The notes below the pieces were generated by a model. That model saw only the letters and a program-made list of their open reading frames with translations. It ran no database searches and was not told the DNA's origin. Positions 8,855 to 16,638 of a stretch of 64,000 nt of DNA are shown here, piece by piece. This DNA comes from CAXXOK01 sp963675655 (lineage in GTDB: Bacteria > Bacillota > Clostridia > Christensenellales > Aristaeellaceae): contig OY776489.1 of the NCBI GenBank assembly GCA_963675655.1, forward strand, positions 62,001 through 126,000, given 5' to 3'. How positions within the stretch are numbered: the first letter of the stretch is position 1; each line of letters begins with the position of its first letter. Made by a program: the position numbers and the translations under genes.

Positions 8855-9748
8855 ATGATTACCGTTATTGTCAACCCTATTGCCGGTTCCGGCTATGCGC
8901 TTACCGTTGGGAAAAAAATAGATGCGCTCCTAGAACAGCGCGGTTTGGCGCACACGCTTTTTTATACCGAAGGTGTCGGCCATGCTACAACGCTTGCCCG
9001 CAACGCTGCACAACAAAATAGCGATACCGTTCTATCCGTTGGCGGAGACGGAACGCTAAGCGAGGTAGCCGCCGGACTGGTTGGCACCCAAACCGCTTTG
9101 GGCGTTATCCCCGCGGGTACCGGCAACGATTTTATTAAGACGATCGGCACCCCGCAAAAATGGGAAGACGCGCTGGAGTATGTGCTTACCCACCCGGCAA
9201 AGCCTCTGGATACGGGCACCATTAACGATACGTTTTTCATCAACGTATGCGGAACCGGGTTTGATGTAATGGTGCTGGATTATGCCCTGACCGCAAAAAA
9301 GCATATGCGTGGCATATGGCCCTATCTTTACGGTGTAATTGCCGCCATCAAAGCTTTTAAGCCCTTTGAAATGCTGGTGGAAATCGGTGACGAAATCAAG
9401 CTGCAGGGACAATACATGATTTGCACCATTGCCAATGGCCGCTATATCGGCGGTGGCATTCCCATTGTGCCTGCTGCCAATGTGGACGACGGTTTTTTAG
9501 ATATTATGGTGGTGGATACCCTGCCCAATTGGCGTATTCCCTTCTATCTGCCCGCCATTTTGGGTGGCACATTAATGAAAAAGAAAATTTCCCATCACTA
9601 TCGCGCCAAATGGTGCGCGCTCTCTTCCTCTGGAATGCGGCTGAATCTGGATGGCGAAATCATTCCCATGGACAGCGCAACGTTTCAATGCAAGCCTTCT
9701 TCCTTACTGGCCCACTGGCCAGGGAATACTGCCGCTGCGGAAGTATAA
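8855..9748 (+). CDS. Diacylglycerol/lipid kinase family protein
   Basis: A 297-residue protein of the DgkB/YegS lipid kinase family. Motifs are NPIAGSG near the start, the nucleotide-binding SVGGDGTLSE, and PAGTGNDF, with later GGGIPIVPAA and LNLDGE segments. Such enzymes phosphorylate diacylglycerol or related lipids at the inner membrane face, often to recycle diacylglycerol from lipoteichoic acid synthesis. ATG 8855 is preceded by AGAAGGTG and by a promoter at 8795-8823, so the upstream in-frame ATG at 8759 is rejected. The gene is probably monocistronic because a terminator follows at 9779. The exact lipid substrate is not evident. Confidence 0.9.
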   Translation: MITVIVNPIAGSGYALTVGKKIDALLEQRGLAHTLFYTEGVGHATTLARNAAQQNSDTVLSVGGDGTLSEVAAGLVGTQTALGVIPAGTGNDFIKTIGTPQKWEDALEYVLTHPAKPLDTGTINDTFFINVCGTGFDVMVLDYALTAKKHMRGIWPYLYGVIAAIKAFKPFEMLVEIGDEIKLQGQYMICTIANGRYIGGGIPIVPAANVDDGFLDIMVVDTLPNWRIPFYLPAILGGTLMKKKISHHYRAKWCALSSSGMRLNLDGEIIPMDSATFQCKPSSLLAHWPGNTAAAEV

Positions 9749-9778
9749 ACCGCTTATACACACTTGTAAATCTCAAAG

Positions 9779-9808
9779 GCCGCAGAAACCAAAACCATGC
9801 GGCTTTTT
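9779..9808 (+). terminator. Terminator after the lipid kinase gene
   Basis: GCCGCA (9779-9784) pairs with TGCGGC (9798-9803) across a 13-nt loop and is followed by five T residues. The stem is short but the T run is good. Confidence 0.65.
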
Positions 9809-9994
9809 ATACTATAACGCTTTTGATATAATTGTTACCTATTCTACAGGCTTATTTGAACCAGCAATACGCAGGCGTTGGATAAGAAGGAAAACAGCTT
9901 CTATGCGCGGAATTAATTACATAGCATCACGAAGCTTGTCTGGGCGGACTTGCAACGGTCCAACCGAAAACAATAGTGAAATGGAGTGAAAACC

Positions 9995-10585
9995 ATGGCG
10001 GAAGGTTCCTTTTACAATAAAGTCCGTTTGGTATTCCTGAAAGGGATGGAAACGCTGGGGGCTGCCGCGTCCAACCTTGCCAGCAACGCCAAATTGAAAG
10101 CGATGGAGATTAATCTTGAAAATCGCAGGCGAGAAATATTGACCAACTTTAGCCTGCGCGCTTTTGAACTATGGCAAAAAGGCGAGCAGTTGCCGGGCTC
10201 GTTATCTGAAATGCTTACCGAGTTAAGCGATATTGAGGATCGGCTCAGCCTGTTACGCGCGCAAAAATATGCTAAAGTAACCGGAAACGAAGCCCCCGCA
10301 GCCCCACCAGCGGATGAAGCGGAAGAAGCCGAACCCGGCATCCCCGTAAAATGCTCGGTGAATGGCAACGGCGATGAGAATGCTGAATGTGAAATCAGCA
10401 GCGAAGAAACCGAGCCGATGGATAACGCGGCGGAAGAGTATTTTGCCGAAAGCGAGGACACAGGCGAAACCGCCGAGGACACTGTTGCAGAAGAACCGGT
10501 CATCGATGCGGAATTTGCCGATATGCCTGAAGAAACCGGTGAACCGGCCAAAGCAGAGACACATAAGGAAGAACCTTATTCGTAA
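9995..10585 (+). CDS. Uncharacterised protein with acidic C-terminal half
   Basis: No family was recognised. The protein has about 196 residues from ATG 9995, with GGAGTG 7-12 bases upstream; an in-frame GTG at 9986 is the alternative. Residues 1-95 look helical, with AAASNLASNAKLKAMEINLENRR and RLSLLRAQKYAK giving heptad-like spacing, as in small coiled-coil proteins. From about residue 100 the chain is very rich in Glu, Ala, Asp and Pro, highly acidic and probably disordered. No signal peptide, membrane segment or cysteine motif is present apart from two isolated cysteines near residue 120. It lies 45 bases upstream of the MBL-fold gene and may share its transcript. Confidence 0.6.
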   Translation: MAEGSFYNKVRLVFLKGMETLGAAASNLASNAKLKAMEINLENRRREILTNFSLRAFELWQKGEQLPGSLSEMLTELSDIEDRLSLLRAQKYAKVTGNEAPAAPPADEAEEAEPGIPVKCSVNGNGDENAECEISSEETEPMDNAAEEYFAESEDTGETAEDTVAEEPVIDAEFADMPEETGEPAKAETHKEEPYS

Positions 10586-10587
10586 CA

Positions 10588-10614
10588 GTAAAGGGCGGTT
10601 AAACCGCCCTTTAC
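10588..10614 (+). repeat. Inverted repeat between two plus-strand genes
   Basis: A 13-nt arm (GTAAAGGGCGGTT) and its exact complement are separated by one base, just after the stop of the acidic protein and 16 bases before the MBL-fold gene start. There is no T run, so it may act as a weak terminator, an RNA-stability element or a barrier near the next ribosome-binding site. Confidence 0.55.
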
Positions 10615-10630
10615 TACTATGGAGGTACCC

Positions 10631-11509
10631 ATGTACGAACTGATACCCGTTGGCAAAGCAACTTACTATATTGATAGTCCCGTTAAAGTCGGCGTATATG
10701 CGCCGGACCCCGCCAACGTTATCCTCATCGACAGCGGCAGCGATAAAGACGCAGGCCGAAAAATACGGCAGATATTGGAACAGCAGGGATGGAGCCTAAA
10801 AGCGATCATCAACACCCACTCCCATGCCGACCATATCGGCGGCAACCGGTATTTACAGTCGCAAGTCGGCTGTACTATTTTTGCCAACGGCATGGAAGTG
10901 GATTTTACCCGCCACCCGGTACTGGAGCCTTCTTTTTTATATGGAGGTTACCCCATGCAGGCTTTACGGCACAAATTTCTGATGGCGCAAAGCAGCGATG
11001 TAAAGACTTTTACCCACCCGGATTTTCCTAAAGAATTAACGGTGATTCCTCTGCCCGGCCATTCTTTTGACATGGTCGGCATTCGAACGCCGGATGATAT
11101 TATTTTTCTGGCCGATTGTGTCAGCAGCGAAGCAACCCTGGAAAAGTATGGTATTCCCTTTTTATACGATGTGCAGGCGCAGCTTGACACTTTAACCGCT
11201 ATCCAAGCCATACACGGCAGCATGTTTATCCCCGCGCATGCTCCAGCAACAGCCGATATTGCCCCGCTTGCAAAGCTCAACCATGAAAAAATGCTCGCCA
11301 TTGGCGAAACGCTGCTCTCCTTTTGCGGCGAGCCTGTAACGTTTGACGCCCTCTTGCAGCAAGTGTTTACCCACTACAATCTATCCATGTCAATGATACA
11401 GCACGTTTTAGTCGGCAGTACGGTACGTTCTTTCCTCGCATGGCTTGCTGATACCGGAAAACTGCGCTATACCTTTACCGACAATCAGCTTTGCTGGGTA
11501 CGCGCATAA
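10631..11509 (+). CDS. Metallo-beta-lactamase-fold hydrolase
   Basis: A 292-residue MBL-fold protein. The metal-binding signature is NTHSHADHIGG (HxHxDH) near residue 60, followed by PLPGHSFDMVGI with the third histidine, FLADCV with the bridging Asp, and PAHAP with the last His. The C-terminal part (after about residue 215) is a helical extension seen in many glyoxalase II-like hydrolases. The start is ATG 10631 because GGAGGT lies directly upstream; the open frame ATG at 10619 overlaps that ribosome-binding site. The substrate is unknown. It shows none of the beta-CASP motifs seen in the protein at 46665. Confidence 0.85.
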   Translation: MYELIPVGKATYYIDSPVKVGVYAPDPANVILIDSGSDKDAGRKIRQILEQQGWSLKAIINTHSHADHIGGNRYLQSQVGCTIFANGMEVDFTRHPVLEPSFLYGGYPMQALRHKFLMAQSSDVKTFTHPDFPKELTVIPLPGHSFDMVGIRTPDDIIFLADCVSSEATLEKYGIPFLYDVQAQLDTLTAIQAIHGSMFIPAHAPATADIAPLAKLNHEKMLAIGETLLSFCGEPVTFDALLQQVFTHYNLSMSMIQHVLVGSTVRSFLAWLADTGKLRYTFTDNQLCWVRA

Positions 11510-11535
11510 ACCTGGCTACCTGATTCTTCATCATC

Positions 11536-11583
11536 CAGTACAACCCAAAGGCTCGCCATTTGGCGAGCCTTTGGGTTGTACTG
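11536..11583. terminator. Long perfect hairpin between convergent genes
   Basis: A 23-bp perfect stem with a 2-nt loop (48 nt in all), centred at about 11559, separates the convergent MBL-fold gene (stop 11509) and sugar permease gene (stop 11627). The core is CAAAGGCTCGCCA and its complement. No clear T run follows on either side, but the length and place suggest a two-way transcription stop or mRNA 3'-end protector. Confidence 0.75.
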
Positions 11584-11626
11584 CCCTGATCCTTTGGATA
11601 GCATAAACCGCCGGTGTCGGTTTACC

Positions 11627-12676
11627 TTATCCTCTGCTGCGCTCTTTCCATTTGGCGAACGCCGCCTGTAGCACGATAAAAAAGCAAAGCAATATGGCAG
11701 ATACCACATTGGACCAGGAGGAAATAAGCTTGCCGTTGGTTTTAACCAGACTGGAAATGGTACCGTTGATCAGCACACCGAAGAATGAACCAATAACGTT
11801 GCCCACGCCTCCTGTCAGCAGCGTGCCCCCGATGACTGCCGAGGAGATGGCATCCATCTCCAGCCCTGTTGCCTGCGTCGTCGTGCCTGCCATTGTGTTT
11901 AAACAATAGCAGATACCACCGATTGAGCAAAGCACACTGGAGAGGATGTATGCCTTCATGCGGGTCAATTTCACGTTCAAACCCATCAACGATGCAGATT
12001 GCGGATTACCGCCCACCGCATATAAACTGCGGCCGAATTTTGTGTACCTGAGCAGCAGGTATACCAGCGCCAGCACCACCAGCGCAATGAGCACCGGCAG
12101 GCGGAAGTATGGCACCATCAATTTATCTTTGTTATTAATATAGGCGCCGATCTGGAAAGGCATATAAAACTTTAAGTTCGCCAGCTTCACAAATAACTCG
12201 CTGGACTTGATGGTTACCTGCTGTGTGCTGATAACCGCCGTCATGCCACGCGCAAAGAACATGCCTGCAATGGTAACGATGAACGGCTGAATATCCAGAT
12301 AGCCAACACAAAACCCCTGTATCAAGCCAAACCCGATGCCGATCATAATCACCAGTATCATCAATATGGGCGCCGGGATGCCCCAGTGTTCGATACCAAC
12401 GGCCAGAAACATACAGTCCATGGCAATCAGAGAGCCAACGGAAATATCGATACCGCCGGTCAGCATAACACAGGTCATGCCGCAGGCAACGCAAATCAAG
12501 CCGGAGTTGTTGATAAGGATATTCAGGAAGGTTTGCAGATGGTCAAACCCTTTGTAGGAATAAACAATACAGCCAGCCGCGTACATAACTACAAACAGGG
12601 TGATGGTAATCATCAATAAAACGGTGTTATTGTTCATCCGCCGCCGAGCTTTCCGGTCACGCAAGGTTCCATTCAT
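11627..12676 (-). CDS. Sugar ABC transporter permease 2 (YjfF/RbsC family)
   Basis: A 349-residue integral membrane protein with about nine to ten hydrophobic segments. The family motif GGIDISVGSLIAMDCM lies near residue 70 and the EAA-like region AVGGNPQSASLMGLNV near residue 220, both typical of BPD_transp_2 permeases. The C-terminus has GGTLLTGGVGNVIGS. It is the second of two different permeases in the operon, starting inside the stop of the first (4-base overlap). The arrangement of one binding protein, one double ATPase and two permeases matches the galactofuranose importer YtfQ-YtfR-YtfT-YjfF. The substrate is inferred to be a furanose or related monosaccharide. Confidence 0.88.
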   Translation of the reverse strand: MNGTLRDRKARRRMNNNTVLLMITITLFVVMYAAGCIVYSYKGFDHLQTFLNILINNSGLICVACGMTCVMLTGGIDISVGSLIAMDCMFLAVGIEHWGIPAPILMILVIMIGIGFGLIQGFCVGYLDIQPFIVTIAGMFFARGMTAVISTQQVTIKSSELFVKLANLKFYMPFQIGAYINNKDKLMVPYFRLPVLIALVVLALVYLLLRYTKFGRSLYAVGGNPQSASLMGLNVKLTRMKAYILSSVLCSIGGICYCLNTMAGTTTQATGLEMDAISSAVIGGTLLTGGVGNVIGSFFGVLINGTISSLVKTNGKLISSWSNVVSAILLCFFIVLQAAFAKWKERSRG

Positions 12677-13755
12677 GCTCCCACCGCCTCCTTCTCTACC
12701 AGCGCTTCTTTCGCAATTGCGCGCTTGGCAAAGTATGCCTTTACCGCAGGCGCCTGAATGGTTACGATCAGGATAACGATAATTGCCTTAAACACAGGCG
12801 CTTGTGCGGAGCTTACGCCCAACGCGTACAGCGTCGTCGTAATCGCCTGTATCGTATACGCACCGATGATGGAGCCGGAAAGACGGAATTTACCGCCGCC
12901 CAAGCTGTTACCACCTAACGCCACCGCCAATATCGCATCCAATTCATAGTTTAACCCGATGTTGTTGGTATCTGCGGAATAGATACGGCTGGTCGCTACC
13001 AAGCCGGCTATACCGGCGCACAGGCCGCTGATTACGAATGTGGTAAAAATAATCCGGCGTGACTGGTACCCGGATATCCGCGCTGCGTTAGGGTTGATGC
13101 CAACGCTTTGCACATACATACCAAGCGCTGTCGACCGCAGGATGAGCCCCATCACTACGATACATAGCAACGCCACCAGTATAGGTGTTGGCAATATCCA
13201 GCAATAACCGCCAAGGAACTGGAAGGACGGCACACGGATATACACGATCGTGCTGTTGCACAGCAGCAGGCCGATCGCGCGCCCGGCGGAAAACAATATC
13301 AGCGTTGCTACCATTGGCTGTATGTTCAAATACGAAACCAAAAACCCGTTAAATGCACCACAGGCGCAGGCGACGAGCAAGCCCGCCACCAGTCCAATCC
13401 ACATCGGCAAGGCATACTCCGATACGTTCGCGTTTCCAAAGCCGGCCAGCAGCATACAGCACATGCCGCCCGCAAGGCTCATTACGGAACCAACGGAAAT
13501 ATCTACGCCCGCAGAAGACGAAACCACCAGTGTCATGCCGATTGCCAGTATCGCCGCTTCGCTGCCACGGTTGAGAACATCAATCAGGCGGCCATAAAGA
13601 ACGCCGTTTTTGATGGTTATGGAGAAGAAGTTAAAAACCGCGTTGCCGTTTGCCACATCATAAATAATGTTGACCGCCATTACCAGCAGCATGCTGAAAA
13701 TCGGCAGGAACAGCCTCATATGGGTTACTTTTTTTATTGCCTGCTTCACTTTCAT
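12673..13755 (-). CDS. Sugar ABC transporter permease 1 (YtfT/RbsC family)
   Basis: A 360-residue permease with about nine to ten membrane segments. The signature SSSAGVDISVGSVMSLAGG (near residue 75-95), SVGINPNAARISGYQSRR and VALGGNSLGGGKFRLSGS are characteristic of BPD_transp_2 sugar permeases. It overlaps both the ATPase gene and the second permease gene by 4 bases, so the three are translationally coupled. It differs clearly in sequence from permease 2, so the importer channel is a heterodimer as in YtfT/YjfF. Confidence 0.88.
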   Translation of the reverse strand: MKVKQAIKKVTHMRLFLPIFSMLLVMAVNIIYDVANGNAVFNFFSITIKNGVLYGRLIDVLNRGSEAAILAIGMTLVVSSSAGVDISVGSVMSLAGGMCCMLLAGFGNANVSEYALPMWIGLVAGLLVACACGAFNGFLVSYLNIQPMVATLILFSAGRAIGLLLCNSTIVYIRVPSFQFLGGYCWILPTPILVALLCIVVMGLILRSTALGMYVQSVGINPNAARISGYQSRRIIFTTFVISGLCAGIAGLVATSRIYSADTNNIGLNYELDAILAVALGGNSLGGGKFRLSGSIIGAYTIQAITTTLYALGVSSAQAPVFKAIIVILIVTIQAPAVKAYFAKRAIAKEALVEKEAVGA

Positions 13756-15272
13756 TGGTTCTCACCTCCGGCTATTGCGTGCATCACGCTTTCCTGCGTC
13801 ATCTCCCCGGAGATTTCGCCTACTTTTTCTCCATCGCGCAGAACAGCCAGCCGGTTACAGGTACGCAGCATCTCTTCTATTTCTGAGGAAATAAACAAGA
13901 TGCCTTTGCCTTCCTCGGCCAGTTTAATAATCAGCTTTTGTATTTCCGTTTTCGTGCCGATATCGATACCGCGCGTAGGCTCGTCCAGAATGAGAAAATC
14001 CGGATTCGTTGCCAACCACCGTGCAATAATCACCTTCTGTTGGTTGCCGCCGGAGAGCTGCTTTACCTGTGTTTCACGGCTGGCTGTTTTAATATCCAAT
14101 AGACTGATGAATTTATCGGCAATATCACATTGTTCTTTCATCGGCAGCAGGTTCATTATGCCGCGTTGCGCTTGTATCGCAAGCACAATATTCTCCCGGA
14201 CGCTTAAATCCCCTACGATACCTTCCGCTTTGCGGTCATCCGGCAGCATCCCCATGCCCAGCTTCATCGCGTCGATTGGTTGACCGACATGCACCGCTTT
14301 GCTCTTTACCTTCAATGTGCCGGTTTGCGCGCGGTCGGCGCCGTAAATAGCACGCGCCAGCTCGCTGCGGCCTGAGCCAAGCAGCCCTGTGAGGCCTACC
14401 ACTTCGCCGCTTTTAATTTGTAAATCAAAAGGTTTTATTTTTCCCTTATGGCTTAATCCCTTTGCATCAATCAACATTTCACCGCAACGATCGGTGCAGT
14501 TCTCCGGCTTGATTTTCGCCAGATCGTCAATATCCTTGCCCATCATTGCCGCAATCAATTTCACACGCGGTAAATCCGCGATCGGGTATTCCCCCACCAA
14601 TTCGCCATTGCGTAAAACGGTTATCCGGTCACAAACCGCATAGACCTGCTCTAAAAAGTGCGTAACAAATATGATGCCTACATCATGATCCCGCAGTTTT
14701 CGCATCAACGCAAACAGCTTTTCTACTTCATTATCATCCAGCGAGGAAGTAGGTTCGTCCAAAATTAAAATTTTGCATTCCATATCTACCGCGCGTGCGA
14801 TAGCAATCATTTGCTGCAAAGCAAGGGAGTAGTTTTCCAGGTTTTGCTGTACGTCGATCTTCAGTTCGAAGGTATCCATCAGCCGCTGAGCACGCTTTAC
14901 CGTCTCTTTGCGGTCAATCGTCCCCATTTTGGTACGCGGCTCACGGCCGATAAACAGATTTTCTGCAACACTCAGGTTTGGGCACAAGTTTACTTCCTGG
15001 TATACGGTGGAAATTCCATTGCGTTGCGCATCAAAGGGCGAATGATAACGCACGGCTGCGCTTTCCCCATTCACATGGATTTCGCCATTCCCAAAAGCAT
15101 GCACACCTGTCAGGCACTTAATCAAAGTCGATTTTCCGGCGCCATTTTCACCCATCAGTGCGTGGATCTCGCCTTTTCGCAGGGTAAAATCCACCTGATC
15201 CAACGCTTTGACCCCAGGGAAGGTCATACTGATTCCACGCATGGTCAGGACGACTTGATTTTCCATCGTCAT
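13752..15272 (-). CDS. Sugar ABC transporter ATP-binding protein (double ABC, YtfR/RbsA type)
   Basis: A 506-residue protein with two tandem ABC domains. The N-terminal domain has Walker A GENGAGKST (about 41-49), Walker B ILILDEPTSSLD and the switch region FVTHFLEQ. The C-terminal domain starts near residue 265; its P-loop is degenerate (GLLGSGRSEL), while LSGGNQQKVIIARWL and LILDEPTRGIDIG are conserved, and its switch position has SSE in FISSEIEE. This asymmetry is usual for RbsA/MglA-type ATPases. It powers the two permeases encoded just downstream. A hairpin at 15331-15372 separates it from the binding-protein gene. Confidence 0.92.
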   Translation of the reverse strand: MTMENQVVLTMRGISMTFPGVKALDQVDFTLRKGEIHALMGENGAGKSTLIKCLTGVHAFGNGEIHVNGESAAVRYHSPFDAQRNGISTVYQEVNLCPNLSVAENLFIGREPRTKMGTIDRKETVKRAQRLMDTFELKIDVQQNLENYSLALQQMIAIARAVDMECKILILDEPTSSLDDNEVEKLFALMRKLRDHDVGIIFVTHFLEQVYAVCDRITVLRNGELVGEYPIADLPRVKLIAAMMGKDIDDLAKIKPENCTDRCGEMLIDAKGLSHKGKIKPFDLQIKSGEVVGLTGLLGSGRSELARAIYGADRAQTGTLKVKSKAVHVGQPIDAMKLGMGMLPDDRKAEGIVGDLSVRENIVLAIQAQRGIMNLLPMKEQCDIADKFISLLDIKTASRETQVKQLSGGNQQKVIIARWLATNPDFLILDEPTRGIDIGTKTEIQKLIIKLAEEGKGILFISSEIEEMLRTCNRLAVLRDGEKVGEISGEMTQESVMHAIAGGENQ

Positions 15273-15330
15273 CCATTCCTTTCATCAATTAGTGAGCCTG
15301 CAGGCGTCATGCCCCCCGCAGTACTCATGC

Positions 15331-15372
15331 GGAAAAGTGGGGAGAGCGGTTAGGCTTCTCTCCCACTTTTCC
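15331..15372 (-). terminator. Hairpin between the sugar-binding protein and ATPase genes
   Basis: A 15-bp stem with one bulged G closes an 11-nt loop, 41 bases after the binding-protein stop. The minus-strand transcript has CTTTTCC within the descending arm. Hairpins at this place usually protect or partly terminate the message, so the binding protein is made in excess over the membrane complex. Confidence 0.7.
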
Positions 15373-15413
15373 TCATCCCGTATATTTCAGGGGTAACTGA
15401 ATCTGTATTCTTC

Positions 15414-16394
15414 TTAGTAGGCGCGAGCCGCAAGAACCTCGTCCGTCATTGTGGTAGCAAATTCGGAGGTGATACCCGGAGCCACAAACGCTTGGTCAAC
15501 AACCAGCGTGAAAGCATCAACAGCTTCGCCGGCCTGCAGCTTTTCGATAACGGTCTTTACAAAATCGGCCTGGATGGGATTGCACTCTACATTGGCGTTG
15601 ATCTTGCCTTCCAGCGTGTAGGTAAGACCCGCTTTGGTCGCATCGTAGGAAACAAGGATCACGTCGCCGCCAACACCGTAGGTGATACCGGCTGCGTCCA
15701 TCGCATCCATCGCGCCATAGGCTTCATTATCGTTCTGGCAAACCACAACGTTGAACTGGCCTTCATAGGATTTAATGAAGCTTTCCATAACTTCCTGGCC
15801 GCCAGCCTGCGTGAAATCGCCGCTCTGGCTGTCCAGAATTTTCCATTCGGGATGATTTGCCGCAACGCTGTTGAAGCCTTCGGTACGGCCGAGGGTAGCA
15901 GAAGCGCCAACGGAGCCTTCGATGACCAGAATATTGGCATCTGCGCCCGCCATGTACTCGGCAAGCCAGTTACCGGCGGTTTCGCCTTCTTTAACCATGT
16001 CGGTGCCAACACGGGTGGTATATTCGGAAGGATCGGCATCTACATTACGATCGGCAATAATAACGGGAATCCCGGCGTCCATCGCTTCGGCCAGCACGGT
16101 GTTCCAGCCTGCGGTCTCAATGGGGGCGATGACGATGTAATCCATGCCCTGCTCAATAAAGCTACGAACCGCTTCCAGCTGCACAGCGTTGTCGTTGTCA
16201 CAGTCTACAAAGCTCAGGTCAAAGCCGTTTTCAGCAGAAAAAACAGCTTTATAGTTCTCGGTATTCGCATTACGCCAGTCAGACTCGTGACCTACCTGTG
16301 CAAAGCCAACTTTAATCATGTCTTCCGCAGCCGCGAAGGAGAACAGCGTAAACACCATGGCCAACGCCATCATAACAGCAACCAGTTTCTTCAT
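15414..16394 (-). CDS. Sugar ABC transporter substrate-binding protein (YtfQ-like)
   Basis: A 326-residue periplasmic-binding-protein type 1 fold protein. ATG 16394 follows GAGGAGG at a good distance; the longer frame to 16412 lacks one. The first 23 residues form a signal peptide (KKLVAVMMALAMVFTLF, cleaved about SFAAA-ED); there is no lipobox cysteine, so anchoring is unclear. Features shared with galactofuranose-binding YtfQ are VGFAQVGHESDWR at the mature N-terminus, AVRSFIEQGMDYIVIAPI, ADRNVDADPSEYTTRVGTDM, GSVGASATLGRTEGF and QSGDFTQAGGQEVMESFI. It delivers the sugar to the permeases encoded downstream. Its paralogue at 19684 is a lipoprotein paired with a sensor kinase. Confidence 0.92.
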   Translation of the reverse strand: MKKLVAVMMALAMVFTLFSFAAAEDMIKVGFAQVGHESDWRNANTENYKAVFSAENGFDLSFVDCDNDNAVQLEAVRSFIEQGMDYIVIAPIETAGWNTVLAEAMDAGIPVIIADRNVDADPSEYTTRVGTDMVKEGETAGNWLAEYMAGADANILVIEGSVGASATLGRTEGFNSVAANHPEWKILDSQSGDFTQAGGQEVMESFIKSYEGQFNVVVCQNDNEAYGAMDAMDAAGITYGVGGDVILVSYDATKAGLTYTLEGKINANVECNPIQADFVKTVIEKLQAGEAVDAFTLVVDQAFVAPGITSEFATTMTDEVLAARAY

Positions 16395-16521
16395 GAATGG
16401 AAACCTCCTCAATTCTATTTACGGGAAGATGTCCGTACTTCCCTGATATGTCTCCATTCTATCGAAAAGGGTTTTTAAAAAAAAGAGAGAGGTTTCCCTT
16501 TTATGTTCAAAATCTTTTGAA

Positions 16522-16551
16522 ATTGTCTCAGGCTGCTCAGAGCGCGAGCAA
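16522..16551 (-). promoter_or_regulatory. Possible activator-dependent promoter of the sugar-binding protein gene
   Basis: On the minus strand TTGCTC (16546-16551) and GACAAT (16522-16527) are 18 bases apart, both poor matches to consensus. The -35 box starts 9 bases from the direct repeats at 16561-16595, the geometry expected for an AraC-type activator. This is a tentative call. Confidence 0.35.
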
Positions 16552-16560
16552 AGAAGAAGT

Positions 16561-16595
16561 GAATATTTTCCGATTTGTGGGAATATTTTCCGATT
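16561..16595 (-). repeat. Two 15-nt direct repeats, 20-bp period: probable YesN-type regulator binding site
   Basis: GAATATTTTCCGATT occurs at 16561-16575 and again, without mismatch, at 16581-16595, separated by 5 bases. The 20-bp period puts both copies on nearly the same face of the helix. The site lies between the response-regulator gene and the sugar-binding protein gene, about 165 bases upstream of the latter start. AraC-family activators commonly bind tandem direct repeats of this kind, so it is the likely target of the adjacent response regulator. Confidence 0.75.
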
Positions 16596-16638
16596 ATTTT
16601 ATCACCGTTTCATGGATAATCGCCGAAAAAGCTTGTTG

